Assembly (NCBI RefSeq): GCF_009745975.1
Contig: NZ_WHOL01000002.1
Location: 1-46,415 of the forward strand
Reading direction: 5' to 3'
DNA length: 46,415 nt
DNA from: Actinokineospora pegani
Lineage (GTDB): Bacteria > Actinomycetota > Actinomycetes > Mycobacteriales > Pseudonocardiaceae
Below the pieces are notes generated by a model. The model was given only the letters and a program-made list of their open reading frames with translations, did not search any database and was not told the origin of the DNA. The position numbers and the translations under genes were made by a program. Every line of letters starts with the position of its first letter. Within the stretch, counting starts at the first letter, position 1. Below, in pieces: positions 7,929-16,864 of the stretch.

Positions 7929-8264
7929 TCAGGTGCCGGAGAGGAAGCTCGCGCCCGCGGGGGACATCGTCAGGGCGGAGATCTTGTTGGCGTTCTGCCT
8001 GTCCATGTCCATCTGGCCCTCGGCGGAGCCCTTGATGGCCTGGATCATGCCGTTCATGTTGGTGATGACGCCGTTCTTCATCTGCTGGATCCAGACCTCG
8101 CACACCTCGTCGAGGGCGCGGGTCGCGGCGTTGGTGCTCTGGTCGAGGGTCTCCGAAACCCGCTGGCGCAGCGTCTTGAGGTGGACCTCCTCGAGGTTGT
8201 TGATGAAGTCCGTGTGCATCCCCGCGGTGGTGTCGATCTGCGTCTGGCTGAACTTCGTCGCCAT
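7929..8264 (-). CDS. WXG100-like small ESX protein (111 aa)
   Basis: The start is ATG at 8264 (MATKFSQTQIDTTAGMHTDF), supported by AAGGAGG 6 nt upstream and by the promoter motif at 8310-8338. The longer in-frame start at 8312 would overlap that promoter. The protein is 111 aa and wholly helical (VHLKTLRQRVSETLDQSTNA, CEVWIQQMKNGVITNMNGM), with a single Trp in the second half instead of a central W-x-G. Size and place beside the 102-aa WXG100 gene suggest the other half of an Esx-type heterodimer. It is the first gene after eccB and has its own GGTGAACC-N17-CGTG promoter. Confidence 0.75.
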   Translation of the reverse strand: MATKFSQTQIDTTAGMHTDFINNLEEVHLKTLRQRVSETLDQSTNAATRALDEVCEVWIQQMKNGVITNMNGMIQAIKGSAEGQMDMDRQNANKISALTMSPAGASFLSGT

Positions 8265-8270
8265 TGCGTT

Positions 8271-8277
8271 CCTCCTT
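8271..8277 (-). promoter_or_regulatory. Ribosome binding site that fixes the start at 8264
   Basis: The minus strand reads AAGGAGG, 6 nt before ATG 8264. The alternative start at 8312 has no comparable site. Confidence 0.8.
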
Positions 8278-8309
8278 GGTGGTTTCCTTGCGGCCGCTTG
8301 CATCCCTGA

Positions 8310-8338
8310 CACGGGTGGGGCCCTGCGGGCGGTTCACC
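8310..8338 (-). promoter_or_regulatory. ECF-type promoter P1 (GGTGAACC-N17-CGTG)
   Basis: On the minus strand GGTGAACC occupies 8338-8331 and CGTG occupies 8313-8310, with exactly 17 nt between. The -10 end lies 45 nt before the ATG at 8264. Four other sites in the window share the motif and spacing. Confidence 0.75.
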
Positions 8339-8351
8339 CGGGTCCGGAAAT

Positions 8352-9764
8352 CTAGGGTCCTGACACCTGCAGGGCGGTCTGCGTGCTCAGCAGCGGACCG
8401 CTGGGCAGCAGCGCGAGCAGGCTGGCCGGGACGGGCACCGCGGCGTCCTCGCCGTAGCCGAGGGCGGCCAGGGCGTCGGCGTCCGCGATGGGGTAGCGCA
8501 CCCCGGTCTCGGTGATCAGGTGCAGCGCGCCCGGCGCGGCGCCGGGGGCGGGCAGGTCGCGGGCGAGCACGCCCCCGCCGGTGGGCACCGCAGTGCGGTC
8601 GGCCATCGTCCCGGCCTCGTGCGGGGCCGCCGGGACGGCCTTGGCGTCTACCTCGGCCGCGGGCAGCACCGCCACCGCCACGTCCATGTCGCCGGTGCCG
8701 TTCGGTCCATAGCGGACGCAGGCCTGGGCGCCGCGTGGCGGGGTCACCAGGTCGGGCGGTCGCGGCGGCAGGCCGCTCACCAGGTCGACGCCCGGTGAGG
8801 TCGCGATCCCCTGCAGGGCGGCGGGTCCGACCTCGATGGGGGCCACCGGCCCGCTCGGGTAGGCGCGCTTGGTGTCCGGCGCGGCGAGCAGCAGGGCGGC
8901 GGTGGTCGGGCTCAGCGGGGTGACGCCGTCGGCGCGCAGCAGGTAGAGCTGGTCGGAGTCGATCGCGGGGTTGCGCACGCGGAAGACCTGGCCCACCACG
9001 GCGGCCTCGCCGTCGATCCGCGGGCCGGTCTGGCCGGTGCCCGGTGTCGCGGGCGCCGCGATGTCGCGACCCTGCTCCAGCGGGTTGAGCCAGGCCGCGG
9101 ACACCGGCAGCGGGTGGGTGTCGCCGTAGCCGAGGGTGTCGAGCACGGCGCGGTCGCCGACGCGGTGCCGCTTGCCCTGCCACACCAGGTGCGTCGACCC
9201 GTCCGGGGTGGACACCAGCAGCGCCTGGCCCTCGGTCAGGCCCGGTCGGGTCGGCCCGCCGATCAGCACGGTCACCCGCGGGCCCGCCTGCGGCGAGGCG
9301 CCGGGCGCCACGCACACCGTCCAGGGGCCGCGGTCCAGCTTGTCCGCGCCGGGGATCATGTCCGGCGCGCCCATGATACCGATGGGCTGGCCGACCGGGG
9401 TGTCGCCGAGGGAGTTGCGCGACACCGACTTCACCTCGCCCCCGCCGCCGGTCGCCAGCCGCGCCGAGGCGTAGTTGAGCACCGGGCGCAACTGGCCGCC
9501 GAGGAAGACGTAGCGGGTGCCGGTGGACTTGTCCATGACGATGGCGCCGTCCTGGCGCCAGGTGTTGTCCCCGCCCGGCTTGAACAGCCCGTAGATGCCG
9601 AAGACCGCCATCAGCACGGCCGCCAGCAGGACGCCGAACACGGTGCCGGTGTTGAGCCGCCGGTAGGGCGACTGGAGCGCGTCGGGCCTGCCGGTGGTCA
9701 CCGCGGACACCAACCGCCCCACCACGAAGAAGTAGGCTTGGACCTGGTCCCTGCGCGACTGCAT
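8352..9764 (-). CDS. eccB: Type VII secretion protein EccB
   Basis: A 470-aa protein of normal EccB length. It starts MQSRRDQVQAYFFVVGRLVS, the conserved cytoplasmic head with QVQAYxFVxxRLVSA. One membrane helix follows at about residues 43-63 (NTGTVFGVLLAAVLMAVFGI). The large extracytoplasmic part carries EccB signatures such as GTRYVFLGGQLRPVLNYASA, GIMGAPDMIPGADKL and a WTVCV segment. EccB is a core component of the ESX membrane complex and contacts EccC and the periplasm. Its start lies 1 nt after the eccD stop, so the two are co-translated in one operon. Confidence 0.95.
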   Translation of the reverse strand: MQSRRDQVQAYFFVVGRLVSAVTTGRPDALQSPYRRLNTGTVFGVLLAAVLMAVFGIYGLFKPGGDNTWRQDGAIVMDKSTGTRYVFLGGQLRPVLNYASARLATGGGGEVKSVSRNSLGDTPVGQPIGIMGAPDMIPGADKLDRGPWTVCVAPGASPQAGPRVTVLIGGPTRPGLTEGQALLVSTPDGSTHLVWQGKRHRVGDRAVLDTLGYGDTHPLPVSAAWLNPLEQGRDIAAPATPGTGQTGPRIDGEAAVVGQVFRVRNPAIDSDQLYLLRADGVTPLSPTTAALLLAAPDTKRAYPSGPVAPIEVGPAALQGIATSPGVDLVSGLPPRPPDLVTPPRGAQACVRYGPNGTGDMDVAVAVLPAAEVDAKAVPAAPHEAGTMADRTAVPTGGGVLARDLPAPGAAPGALHLITETGVRYPIADADALAALGYGEDAAVPVPASLLALLPSGPLLSTQTALQVSGP

Positions 9765-9765
9765 G

Positions 9766-11163
9766 TCAGCCCGCCAATCCGCGCATGGCCGCGTACACGC
9801 CCAGCACCTGCAGCAGGATCGGCACCACCGCGATGGCGGTGACCGACTCGAGGATCTCCACGGCCCGGCCCCAGTAGGGGCGCAGCCGCTTGCCGGGCAG
9901 GCGCTCCCCGGCCAGCAGGAGCAGCAGCCCGACGACGAGCACCGGCAGGAACACCACCAGCAGCCGCGTGCCGCCCGCCTGCTCGGCGCCGACGTGCAGC
10001 AGCGTGACCACGACGGGCACGAGCGCGGGCACGACGAACGCCCACCGCGCCGCCAGCCCGCTGGGGTGGCGGGACCGCAGCAGCAGCAGGAACGACATCA
10101 CCAGCGACAGCACGATCGACCAGCCGTGGCCGCCGACGACCAGCAGCGGCATCAGCACCGCCTGGGCCAGGCCGAGGCCGGTGTGCAGGGCGGTGGCGTA
10201 GCCGACGGTCGCGGCGCCGCGCTCGACGACCAGCTTGTGCGGGACCGGGTCGATGTCCTCGCTGAGCTCCTCGGCGCCGGTGGGCAGCATCGGCAGGGTC
10301 AGCCCGGAGAGCCGGAACGCCGTGGAGGGCACGAACGCCCCGGCGATCAGCGTCAGCGCCAGGCCGATGGCCACCGCCTGCGGCCCGGTGACCGGGGCGA
10401 GCGAGCCGATGAGCCCGGTGACCACCATGACCGAGGTGAACAGCAGGGCGCCCGCGAACAGCAGCGCGGCGTCGGCGACCGCGACGAGACCGGCGGCCAG
10501 CACGACGACCGCGGCGGTGGCCGCGGCGCTCACCCGGACCATCGGCGCCGCCTCCGGGGCCAGCACCGCCACCAGCAGGTCGCCGCCGAGGGCCGCGTAG
10601 ACCGCGGCGGCGAAGGCGAGCACCGAGGCGGGCTGCGGCTTGGCGGCGCCGCGCGCCACCAGGGCGCCCGCCCCCAGCAGCAGCACCGCGACCACCCCGG
10701 CGACCAGGGCCTGGACGCCGACCGCGCCCACCCCCGGCACCAGCAGCACCCCGAGCGCCAGCGCGGCGCCGGAGACGACGCGCAGCAGCACCCTGGTGCG
10801 GGCCGCGGTCCACGCCCCGGGGTGGTCGCGCACCTGCTCGCCGACCCCGTCGACCAGGTCGTCGAAGTCGATGGCGGCCAGCTCGTCGGCGCGCGGCCGG
10901 AAGTGCACCGTCTCCCCGTCGAGGACCTGGAGCTCGGCCAGGGTGCGGTCCTCGTCGAACGGCTGCTCGCCGACGCGCTGCACGACCCACCCCTCGTGGT
11001 CGGCGCCCTGCTCGACCCACTCCGCCCCGAACTGGGGCAGCACGGCGGGCAGCAGGTCGGTCAGCGGGACGTCGGCGGGCAGCGCCACGTCCGTCGACTT
11101 CTTCCCGAGCACGAACCGCAGCCTCACCGCGGTCCTCGTGCGTTGCTGTGTCTGCTCTTCCAT
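9766..11163 (-). CDS. eccD: Type VII secretion integral membrane protein EccD
   Basis: A 465-aa protein from the ATG at 11163 (MEEQTQQRTRTAVRLRFVLG), preceded by GGAAAGG and by the promoter at 11201-11229. The frame extends upstream to 11466 but that part overlaps the promoter and eccC. Residues about 10-95 are the ubiquitin-like YukD-type domain (KSTDVALPADVPLTDLLPAV). The rest is a chain of about 11 hydrophobic segments. EccD forms the membrane vestibule around EccC in ESX complexes. Length and domain order are normal. The eccB gene starts 1 nt after its stop. Confidence 0.93.
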   Translation of the reverse strand: MEEQTQQRTRTAVRLRFVLGKKSTDVALPADVPLTDLLPAVLPQFGAEWVEQGADHEGWVVQRVGEQPFDEDRTLAELQVLDGETVHFRPRADELAAIDFDDLVDGVGEQVRDHPGAWTAARTRVLLRVVSGAALALGVLLVPGVGAVGVQALVAGVVAVLLLGAGALVARGAAKPQPASVLAFAAAVYAALGGDLLVAVLAPEAAPMVRVSAAATAAVVVLAAGLVAVADAALLFAGALLFTSVMVVTGLIGSLAPVTGPQAVAIGLALTLIAGAFVPSTAFRLSGLTLPMLPTGAEELSEDIDPVPHKLVVERGAATVGYATALHTGLGLAQAVLMPLLVVGGHGWSIVLSLVMSFLLLLRSRHPSGLAARWAFVVPALVPVVVTLLHVGAEQAGGTRLLVVFLPVLVVGLLLLLAGERLPGKRLRPYWGRAVEILESVTAIAVVPILLQVLGVYAAMRGLAG

Positions 11164-11200
11164 CGGAGTCCGGGTCCTTTCCTGGCTGGGCACTGCGGAC

Positions 11201-11229
11201 CACGGCCGGGGGCGGCCGGGGGGTTCACC
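11201..11229 (-). promoter_or_regulatory. ECF-type promoter P2 of eccD
   Basis: On the minus strand GGTGAACC lies at 11229-11222 and CGTG at 11204-11201, 17 nt apart. The -10 end lies 37 nt before the eccD ATG. Confidence 0.78.
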
Positions 11230-11239
11230 CGCGGCCGCC

Positions 11240-11268
11240 GATGACCCTTTCCGGGGTCGGCGGCCGTG
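11240..11268 (+). promoter_or_regulatory. Weak candidate copy of the same promoter in front of eccC
   Basis: The plus strand reads GATGACCC at 11240-11247, then 17 nt, then CGTG at 11265-11268. Six of 8 bases match the -35 consensus, with the same spacing. The -10 end is 37 nt from the eccC GTG, the same distance as for eccD. Confidence 0.4.
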
Positions 11269-11305
11269 CAGGGGGTGACGAGCACCGACCGACCGAGGAG
11301 AGCAC

Positions 11306-14300
11306 GTGGGCACAGTCCTGTTCGCGCGGAGGTCGCGGCGGCCCAAGCCGACCGCCCCCGACTCCGAGATCGAGATCCAGGAGCCGCCCGCCGTACCGGA
11401 GGACACCGGCGGCGGCATGAGCTCGGTGCTGATGTACGCGCCGATGGGCCTGGGCTCGATGGCCATGGTGATGATGTTCGTCCGGCCGGGCGCCGGGGCG
11501 ATGGCCTACATCGGCGGCGGCATGATGGTGCTGTCGGTGGTCGGCATGCTCGTCGTGCAGCTCATGCGCAACTCCGTGACGCACAAGCAGAAGCTGCACG
11601 GGCACCGCCGCGACTACATCCGCTACCTGGCGCAGTTGCGCGGCCGGGTCCGCCGGTCGCTGCACTCCCAGCAGCGCGCGGCGCGCTGGGTGCACCCGGA
11701 CCCGCGCGCGCTGTGGTCGATCGCCTTGGGCTACCGGCTCTGGGAGCGCAGGCCCGCGCACGAGGACTTCGGCGAGGTCCGCCTGGGCCTGGGCGCGCAG
11801 CGCTCCTCGCTCAAGCTGCTGCCGCCGAGCACCAAGCCGATCGAGGACCTGGAGCCGATGTCGGCGCACGCGCTGCGCCGGTTCCTGCGCGCCTACTCGA
11901 CCCTGCCGGACGCGCCGATCGCGGTGTACCTGCGCGGCTTCGGGCAGATCCAGCTCAGCGGCGACGACGACGCGGTGCTCGGCCTCGTCCGCGCCCTGCT
12001 GGCCCAGTTCGCCACCGCGCACGCCCCCGGTGACGCCCGGATCGCGGTGTGCGCCTCCCCCGAGCGGGTGGACCGGTGGGACTGGGTCAAGTGGCTGCCG
12101 CACAACCAGGACCTGGACAGCCGCGACGCCGCGGGCCCCCGGCGGCTGGTGGCCGACGGCGTCGACGAGGTCGAGCTGCTGCTGGGCGGGCCGTCGTTCG
12201 CCGGCAGGCCGCGGTTCGAGGCGGACACCCCGGTCACCGCGTCGGAGCCGTTCGTGGTGCTGGTCGTCGACGGGGTGCGCGTGCCCGGCGACCACCGCGT
12301 CGCCGACGAGGGCTACCGCAACGCCGTCGTGCTCGACGTGTCCGGCTCGCTGCCCTGGCAGCAGCGCCCCGGGGTGCTGTTCCTGGAGGTGGACGCGGAC
12401 GAGGCGCGCACGGTCTCCTTCGACCGGCTGGGCAAGCCGCAGACGTCCCCGCTGTGCAGGCCGGACCAGCTCAGCGCCGGGGCGGCGGACGCGCTGGCGC
12501 GCACCATGGCCCGGTTCCGGGTCGGCGAGGCCGCCGAGGACGACGAGCCGATGGCCGCCGACTACGACCTGGCCGGGCTGCTCGGCCTGGGCGACGTGGG
12601 CCGGTTCGACCCGGTCAGGTACCGCCGCGAGCGGATGACGGCCAAGCGGCGGCTGCGGGTGCCCATCGGCATCGCCGCCAACGGCACGCCGCTGGAGCTC
12701 GACATCAAGGAGGCCGCCGAGGACGGCATGGGCCCGCACGGGCTGTGCATCGGCGCCACCGGCTCCGGCAAGTCCGAGCTGCTGCGCACGCTGGTGCTGG
12801 GGCTGGCCGCCACGCACACCTCGGAGGACCTCAACTTCGTGCTGGTGGACTTCAAGGGCGGCGCGGCGTTCCTCGGCTTCGACGAGCTGCCGCACACCTC
12901 CGCGGTGATCACCAACCTGTCCGAGGAGCTGGAGCTGGTCGACCGCATGCAGGACGCGCTGGCGGGCGAGATGAACCGGCGCCAGGAGTACCTGCGCGCG
13001 TCGGGCAACTACGCCTCGCGCCGCGACTACGAGGCCGCGCGCGCCCAGGGCGTGCCGCTGGAGCCGATGCCCGCGCTGTTCATCGTCGTCGACGAGTTCT
13101 CCGAGATGCTCTCGGCCAAGCCGGACTTCATCGACCTGTTCGCCATGATCGGCCGCCTCGGCCGCTCGCTGGGCGTGCACCTGCTGCTGGCCTCGCAGCG
13201 GCTCGACGAGGGCCGCATCCACAAGATCGAGACGCACCTGTCGTACAAGATCGGCCTGCGCACCTTCTCCGCCATGGAGAGCCGCAGCATCCTGGGCGTC
13301 CCGGACGCCTACGAGCTGCCCAACAGCCCGGGCAACGGCTACCTGCGCCCGGACACCCAGACGCTGGTCCGGTTCAAGGGCGCGTTCTCCTCCTCGCCCT
13401 ACCACACGAAGCCGCGGGTGCGTCCCGACGACGGCGTGGAGCAGCGGGTCGTGCCGTTCGGCACCGCCTACATCGAGCCGCCCACCGCCCCGGAGCCCGA
13501 GCCGGAGCCGGAGCCCGCCACCGGCGAGGTCACCGAGACCATGCTCGACGTGCTCATGGGCAGGCTGCGCGGGGTGGGCCCGCGGGCGCACCAGGTGTGG
13601 CTGGCGCCGCTGAAGGAGTCGGCCACGCTCGACCAGTTGCTGCCGCCGCTGGTGGACGACCCGGAGCTGGGCCTGCGCCCGGTCGGCGACCTGATGGCCT
13701 CGGAGCTGACCGTGCCGCTGGGCCTGGTCGACCTGCCCGCGCAGCAGAAGCGCGACCTGCTGGTGGCCGACCTGTCCGGCGGCAAGGGCAACGCGGCGGT
13801 GATCGGCGGCCCGCAGAGCGGCAAGTCGACGATGCTGCGCACCATCATCGCCTCGCTGGCGCTGACCCACAGCGCCGCGGAGGTGCAGTTCTACTGCCTG
13901 GACTTCGGCGGCACGCTGAGCTCGCTGGCGAAGCTGCCGCACGTGGGCAGCGTCGCCAACCGGCTCGACCGCGACCGGGTCACCCGCACCGTGCTCGAGG
14001 TCGCCAACATCATGGCCAAGCGCGAGGAGCTGTTCGCCGAGCACAACATCGACTCGATGGGCACCTACCGGCGGGCCCGCCGCTCGGGCCGCTTCCGCGA
14101 CCTGGACCCCTACGGCGACGTGTTCCTGGTGGTCGACGGCTGGTACACGATCAAGCAGGACTTCGACGAGCTCGAGGAGCAGTTCACCGAGATCGCCGCG
14201 CGCGGGCTCAGCTTCGGCGTGCACCTGCTGATCTCGTCGAGCCGGTGGGCGGAGATGCGGCCGTGGCTGCGCGACGTGCTCGGCACCCGGTTCGAGCTCA

Positions 14301-15289
14301 AGCTCGGCGACCCGACCGACTCCGAGATCAACAGCCGGTTCGCCGCGACCGTCCCGGCCATCCCCGGCCGCGGCATCACCCCGGACCGGCTGCACTTCCT
14401 CGCCGCGCTGCCGCGCATCGACGGCCAGTCCGACACCGACGACCTCGCCGAGGCCACGGTCGAGCTGGCCGAGGCGCTGGCCGTCCCCGGCGGCCCCGCG
14501 GCCCCGAAGGTGCGCCTGCTGCCGCACACCCTGTCGGTCGCCCAGCTCCCCGCCCCCACCGCGCCGTCGAAGGCCGCCGAGGTCCGCATCCCCCTCGGCA
14601 TCGATGACGTCGAGCTCGGCCCCCTGTGGCACGACTTCGACGCCAGCCCGCACCTGCTCGTCTACGGCGACGCCGAGACGGGCAAGACCAACCTGCTGCG
14701 CCACATCGCCCGCTCCATCGTCGCCCACCACGGCAACGACGAGGCCCGCATCATGTTCGGCGACTTCCGCCGCGAACTGCGCGACTGCGTCCCAGCCGAC
14801 CACCAGATGGAGTACGCCGTCGGCGCCGAGGCCCTGACCAAGTCCATCGCCGGCGCCGCCACGGTCATCCAGCAGCGCGTCCCCGGCCCGGACATCCCCC
14901 CGAGCCGCCTCCCCAAGCGCGACTGGTGGCAGGGCGGCCGCCTCTACATCATCATCGACGACTTCGAGATGACCGAGGGCGCGGGCAGCGCAGGCCCCCT
15001 GGCGCCCCTCGTCCCCCTCCTCGCCGACGCCGCCGACGTGGGCGTGCACATCATCATCGCCCGCAGCACCGCGGGCGCCGGCCGCTCGATGTCGAACCAG
15101 GCGATCCGGAAGATGTGGGAGCTGGGGACGCCCGCGCTGCTGCTGTCGTGCCCGAAGCAGGAGGGGTCGTTCCTGGGCACCCTCAAGCCCCGGACGCTGC
15201 CGGTGGGGCGTGGGCAGTACATCAACCGGCGGCGGTCGGTGCGGTTGGTGCAGACGCCGTTGGTGGAGGTGCCGGAAGCCGTGGAGTAG
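11306..15289 (+). CDS. eccC: Type VII secretion motor ATPase EccC (FtsK/SpoIIIE family)
   Basis: A 1327-aa fused EccCa/EccCb protein starting at GTG 11306 behind GAGGAG. Two hydrophobic helices (about residues 38-88) anchor it in the membrane. Three nucleotide-binding domains follow. The first has GATGSGKSELLRTL at about 485, FVLVDFKGGAAF and LFIVVDEFSEML. The second has GGPQSGKSTMLRTI at about 834 and FYCLDFGGT. The third has YGDAETGKTNLLRHI at about 1119. Walker A lysines are present in all three, while the third Walker B region (YIIIDDFEMTEG) is atypical. EccC recognises substrates through its distal ATPase and drives export. It is divergent from eccD across a 142-bp region and ends in a 25-bp stem. 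Confidence 0.96.
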   Translation: MGTVLFARRSRRPKPTAPDSEIEIQEPPAVPEDTGGGMSSVLMYAPMGLGSMAMVMMFVRPGAGAMAYIGGGMMVLSVVGMLVVQLMRNSVTHKQKLHGHRRDYIRYLAQLRGRVRRSLHSQQRAARWVHPDPRALWSIALGYRLWERRPAHEDFGEVRLGLGAQRSSLKLLPPSTKPIEDLEPMSAHALRRFLRAYSTLPDAPIAVYLRGFGQIQLSGDDDAVLGLVRALLAQFATAHAPGDARIAVCASPERVDRWDWVKWLPHNQDLDSRDAAGPRRLVADGVDEVELLLGGPSFAGRPRFEADTPVTASEPFVVLVVDGVRVPGDHRVADEGYRNAVVLDVSGSLPWQQRPGVLFLEVDADEARTVSFDRLGKPQTSPLCRPDQLSAGAADALARTMARFRVGEAAEDDEPMAADYDLAGLLGLGDVGRFDPVRYRRERMTAKRRLRVPIGIAANGTPLELDIKEAAEDGMGPHGLCIGATGSGKSELLRTLVLGLAATHTSEDLNFVLVDFKGGAAFLGFDELPHTSAVITNLSEELELVDRMQDALAGEMNRRQEYLRASGNYASRRDYEAARAQGVPLEPMPALFIVVDEFSEMLSAKPDFIDLFAMIGRLGRSLGVHLLLASQRLDEGRIHKIETHLSYKIGLRTFSAMESRSILGVPDAYELPNSPGNGYLRPDTQTLVRFKGAFSSSPYHTKPRVRPDDGVEQRVVPFGTAYIEPPTAPEPEPEPEPATGEVTETMLDVLMGRLRGVGPRAHQVWLAPLKESATLDQLLPPLVDDPELGLRPVGDLMASELTVPLGLVDLPAQQKRDLLVADLSGGKGNAAVIGGPQSGKSTMLRTIIASLALTHSAAEVQFYCLDFGGTLSSLAKLPHVGSVANRLDRDRVTRTVLEVANIMAKREELFAEHNIDSMGTYRRARRSGRFRDLDPYGDVFLVVDGWYTIKQDFDELEEQFTEIAARGLSFGVHLLISSSRWAEMRPWLRDVLGTRFELKLGDPTDSEINSRFAATVPAIPGRGITPDRLHFLAALPRIDGQSDTDDLAEATVELAEALAVPGGPAAPKVRLLPHTLSVAQLPAPTAPSKAAEVRIPLGIDDVELGPLWHDFDASPHLLVYGDAETGKTNLLRHIARSIVAHHGNDEARIMFGDFRRELRDCVPADHQMEYAVGAEALTKSIAGAATVIQQRVPGPDIPPSRLPKRDWWQGGRLYIIIDDFEMTEGAGSAGPLAPLVPLLADAADVGVHIIIARSTAGAGRSMSNQAIRKMWELGTPALLLSCPKQEGSFLGTLKPRTLPVGRGQYINRRRSVRLVQTPLVEVPEAVE

Positions 15290-15296
15290 GCCGGGG

Positions 15297-15350
15297 GCAC
15301 ACCAAAGAGGACGGTCACCGCAGGCGCGGTGACCGTCCTCTTTGGTGTGC
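15297..15350 (+). terminator. 25-bp perfect stem after eccC
   Basis: Arms 15297-15321 and 15326-15350 are perfect reverse complements with the 4-nt loop AGGC. The stem starts 7 nt after the eccC stop. No T-tract follows on the plus strand, but the stem is long enough to act as a factor-aided or bidirectional terminator. Confidence 0.75.
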
Positions 15351-15595
15351 GGGGCCTTCGGGTGGCGATCGGCGTCTGGTCCACGGCACCGGTCGCGCCG
15401 CGGTCTGACCCTCCGCCGCCCTCCGATGGCGACCCCGAGGAGTGCGCCGAGCGGTTCGGAGGCCATGTCCAAGGCGTTGGCAACGCACCTCGAGGTGCAC
15501 GGGCTACCCCGGCCGCGATGGGTCTGCACCGGCACAGCGGCTCGATCACCACCCGCGCCCTGCCCGGCTGCCTGCGACGGTGGCGGCACGACAAA

Positions 15596-15620
15596 GCCGC
15601 CACCCGTCCTGGGTGGCGGC
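15596..15620 (-). terminator. Intrinsic-type terminator after mycP
   Basis: Arms 15596-15605 and 15611-15620 form a 10-bp GC-only stem with a 5-nt loop. It begins 14 nt past the mycP stop on the minus strand, and TTTGT follows the stem. Confidence 0.7.
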
Positions 15621-15634
15621 TTCCGGAGTCGGTG

Positions 15635-16864
15635 TCAGCCCTTGGCGGGCCGGGGTGGCGCGACCTGGACGGTTCTGGCGCGGCGCCACTGGCGGGTGCG
15701 GGCCGCGGACATGAGGCGGGAGCCCATGACCAGGGCGGGGATCAGCAGGACCACGGCGACCACTCCCGTGCCCGCCAGCACCGGGCCCACCTCGTCGTGC
15801 GGGGCGGGAACCGGGGGTTGGGCCGCCGGTGGGGCGACGACGGGGGCGGCGGTGGTTGATTCCCCCGGGAGGATGGCGGTGACGGCGGCCATGGGGTTGA
15901 CCGTGCCCCAGCCGAGGCCGGGGTCGGGCAGGGTGGTGGCGGGGTGGTTGGCGGTGGCCTCGAGGCGGTGCTTGACCTGGGCCGCGGTCAGGTGCGGGCG
16001 GTAGGCGCGGACCAGGGCGGCGGTGCCCGCGACGAACGGGGCGGCGTAGCTGGTGCCGCTGCCCTGCCAGTGGCCGGGGCCCTTGGGGCCGAGGCTGACC
16101 ACGTCCACGCCGGGGGCGACGAGGGACAGGTGGGGGCCGGTCTGGGAGAAGTCGGCGCGGGCGCCTGCGACGTCGACGGCGCCGACGGCGATCACGCTGG
16201 GGTAGGACGCCGGGAACGGTGTGGTCGCGCCGTCGCGGGCGCCGTTGGAGGCGGAGGCGACCACGACGACGTCGTTGGCCTCGGCGTGGTCGACCGCGGC
16301 GGCGAGGTCGGGTGAGTCGATGGCGGTGCTGGCCGAGATGTTGACCACCCGGGCGCCCGCGTCGACCGCCGCGCGGATGCCCTGGGCCATGCTCGCGGGC
16401 GTCAGGGCGCCGGGCTTGCCCTCCCCGACCGCGGTCGCGACGCGGATCGGCAGGATCGTGGCGTCCGGGGCCACGCCCACGAACGCCGTGCCCTCCCCCG
16501 CGCCCGCGGCGATGATGCCCGCGAGGAACGTGCCGTGCCCGTAGCAGTCGCTGTCGGCCCGGGCGCCGGGCGCGATCACGTCGATGCCGGGCAGCACCCG
16601 GCCGCCCGCGAGCTGCGGGACGCTCGAGTCCACCCCGGTGTCGACGACGGCGACGACGACGCCCGCGCCGCGGCTGACCGGCCAGACCCGGTGCGGCGCG
16701 AGCTGCTTCTGCGCCCAGGGCACCTCCGTGGCGCTGCCCTGCGGAGCGGGCAGGCAGGCGTCGTTCGACGTGGGCAAGCCGGGCACGGACTGCTGGGCGG
16801 CGGCCGTGGGCGCCAAGACGACGGTGGCCGCCGCGGTGGCGAGGACGAATCGCAGCGCGCGCAT
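15635..16864 (-). CDS. mycP: Mycosin, type VII secretion-associated subtilisin-like serine protease
   Basis: A 409-aa protein from the ATG at 16864 (MRALRFVLATAAATVVLAPT), which is a Sec signal peptide. The S8 catalytic triad is visible as Asp75 (VVDTGVD), His110 (GHGTFLAG) and Ser272 (GTSYAAPFVAG), with Asn207 in ASASNG as the likely oxyanion residue. A Pro-rich linker leads to a C-terminal membrane helix (about 355-380, GTGVVAVVLLIPALVMGSRL) and a basic tail. Mycosins are membrane-anchored proteases required for ESX complex stability. The start overlaps the upstream stop by one base (TGATG). A frame continuing further upstream is shadow of the neighbouring gene. Confidence 0.95.
   Translation of the reverse strand: MRALRFVLATAAATVVLAPTAAAQQSVPGLPTSNDACLPAPQGSATEVPWAQKQLAPHRVWPVSRGAGVVVAVVDTGVDSSVPQLAGGRVLPGIDVIAPGARADSDCYGHGTFLAGIIAAGAGEGTAFVGVAPDATILPIRVATAVGEGKPGALTPASMAQGIRAAVDAGARVVNISASTAIDSPDLAAAVDHAEANDVVVVASASNGARDGATTPFPASYPSVIAVGAVDVAGARADFSQTGPHLSLVAPGVDVVSLGPKGPGHWQGSGTSYAAPFVAGTAALVRAYRPHLTAAQVKHRLEATANHPATTLPDPGLGWGTVNPMAAVTAILPGESTTAAPVVAPPAAQPPVPAPHDEVGPVLAGTGVVAVVLLIPALVMGSRLMSAARTRQWRRARTVQVAPPRPAKG

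Larger units (their letters stand above)
15290..15634. other. 345-bp noncoding gap between convergent eccC and mycP
   Basis: This gap holds two hairpins, at 15297-15350 and 15596-15620. Between them I see no gene with a plausible start, codon pattern or recognisable protein. Confidence 0.6.

Noticed and set aside
11164-11466. Longer N-terminus for eccD
   Set aside because: The extension overlaps eccC, its promoter region and P2, and has no similarity to EccD. ATG 11163 has a ribosome site.
11225-15589. Very long open frame antisense to eccC
   Set aside because: Its composition is Arg/Gly/Val/His-rich shadow of eccC codons in high-GC DNA, and it crosses the promoter region and a hairpin. eccC has full family support.
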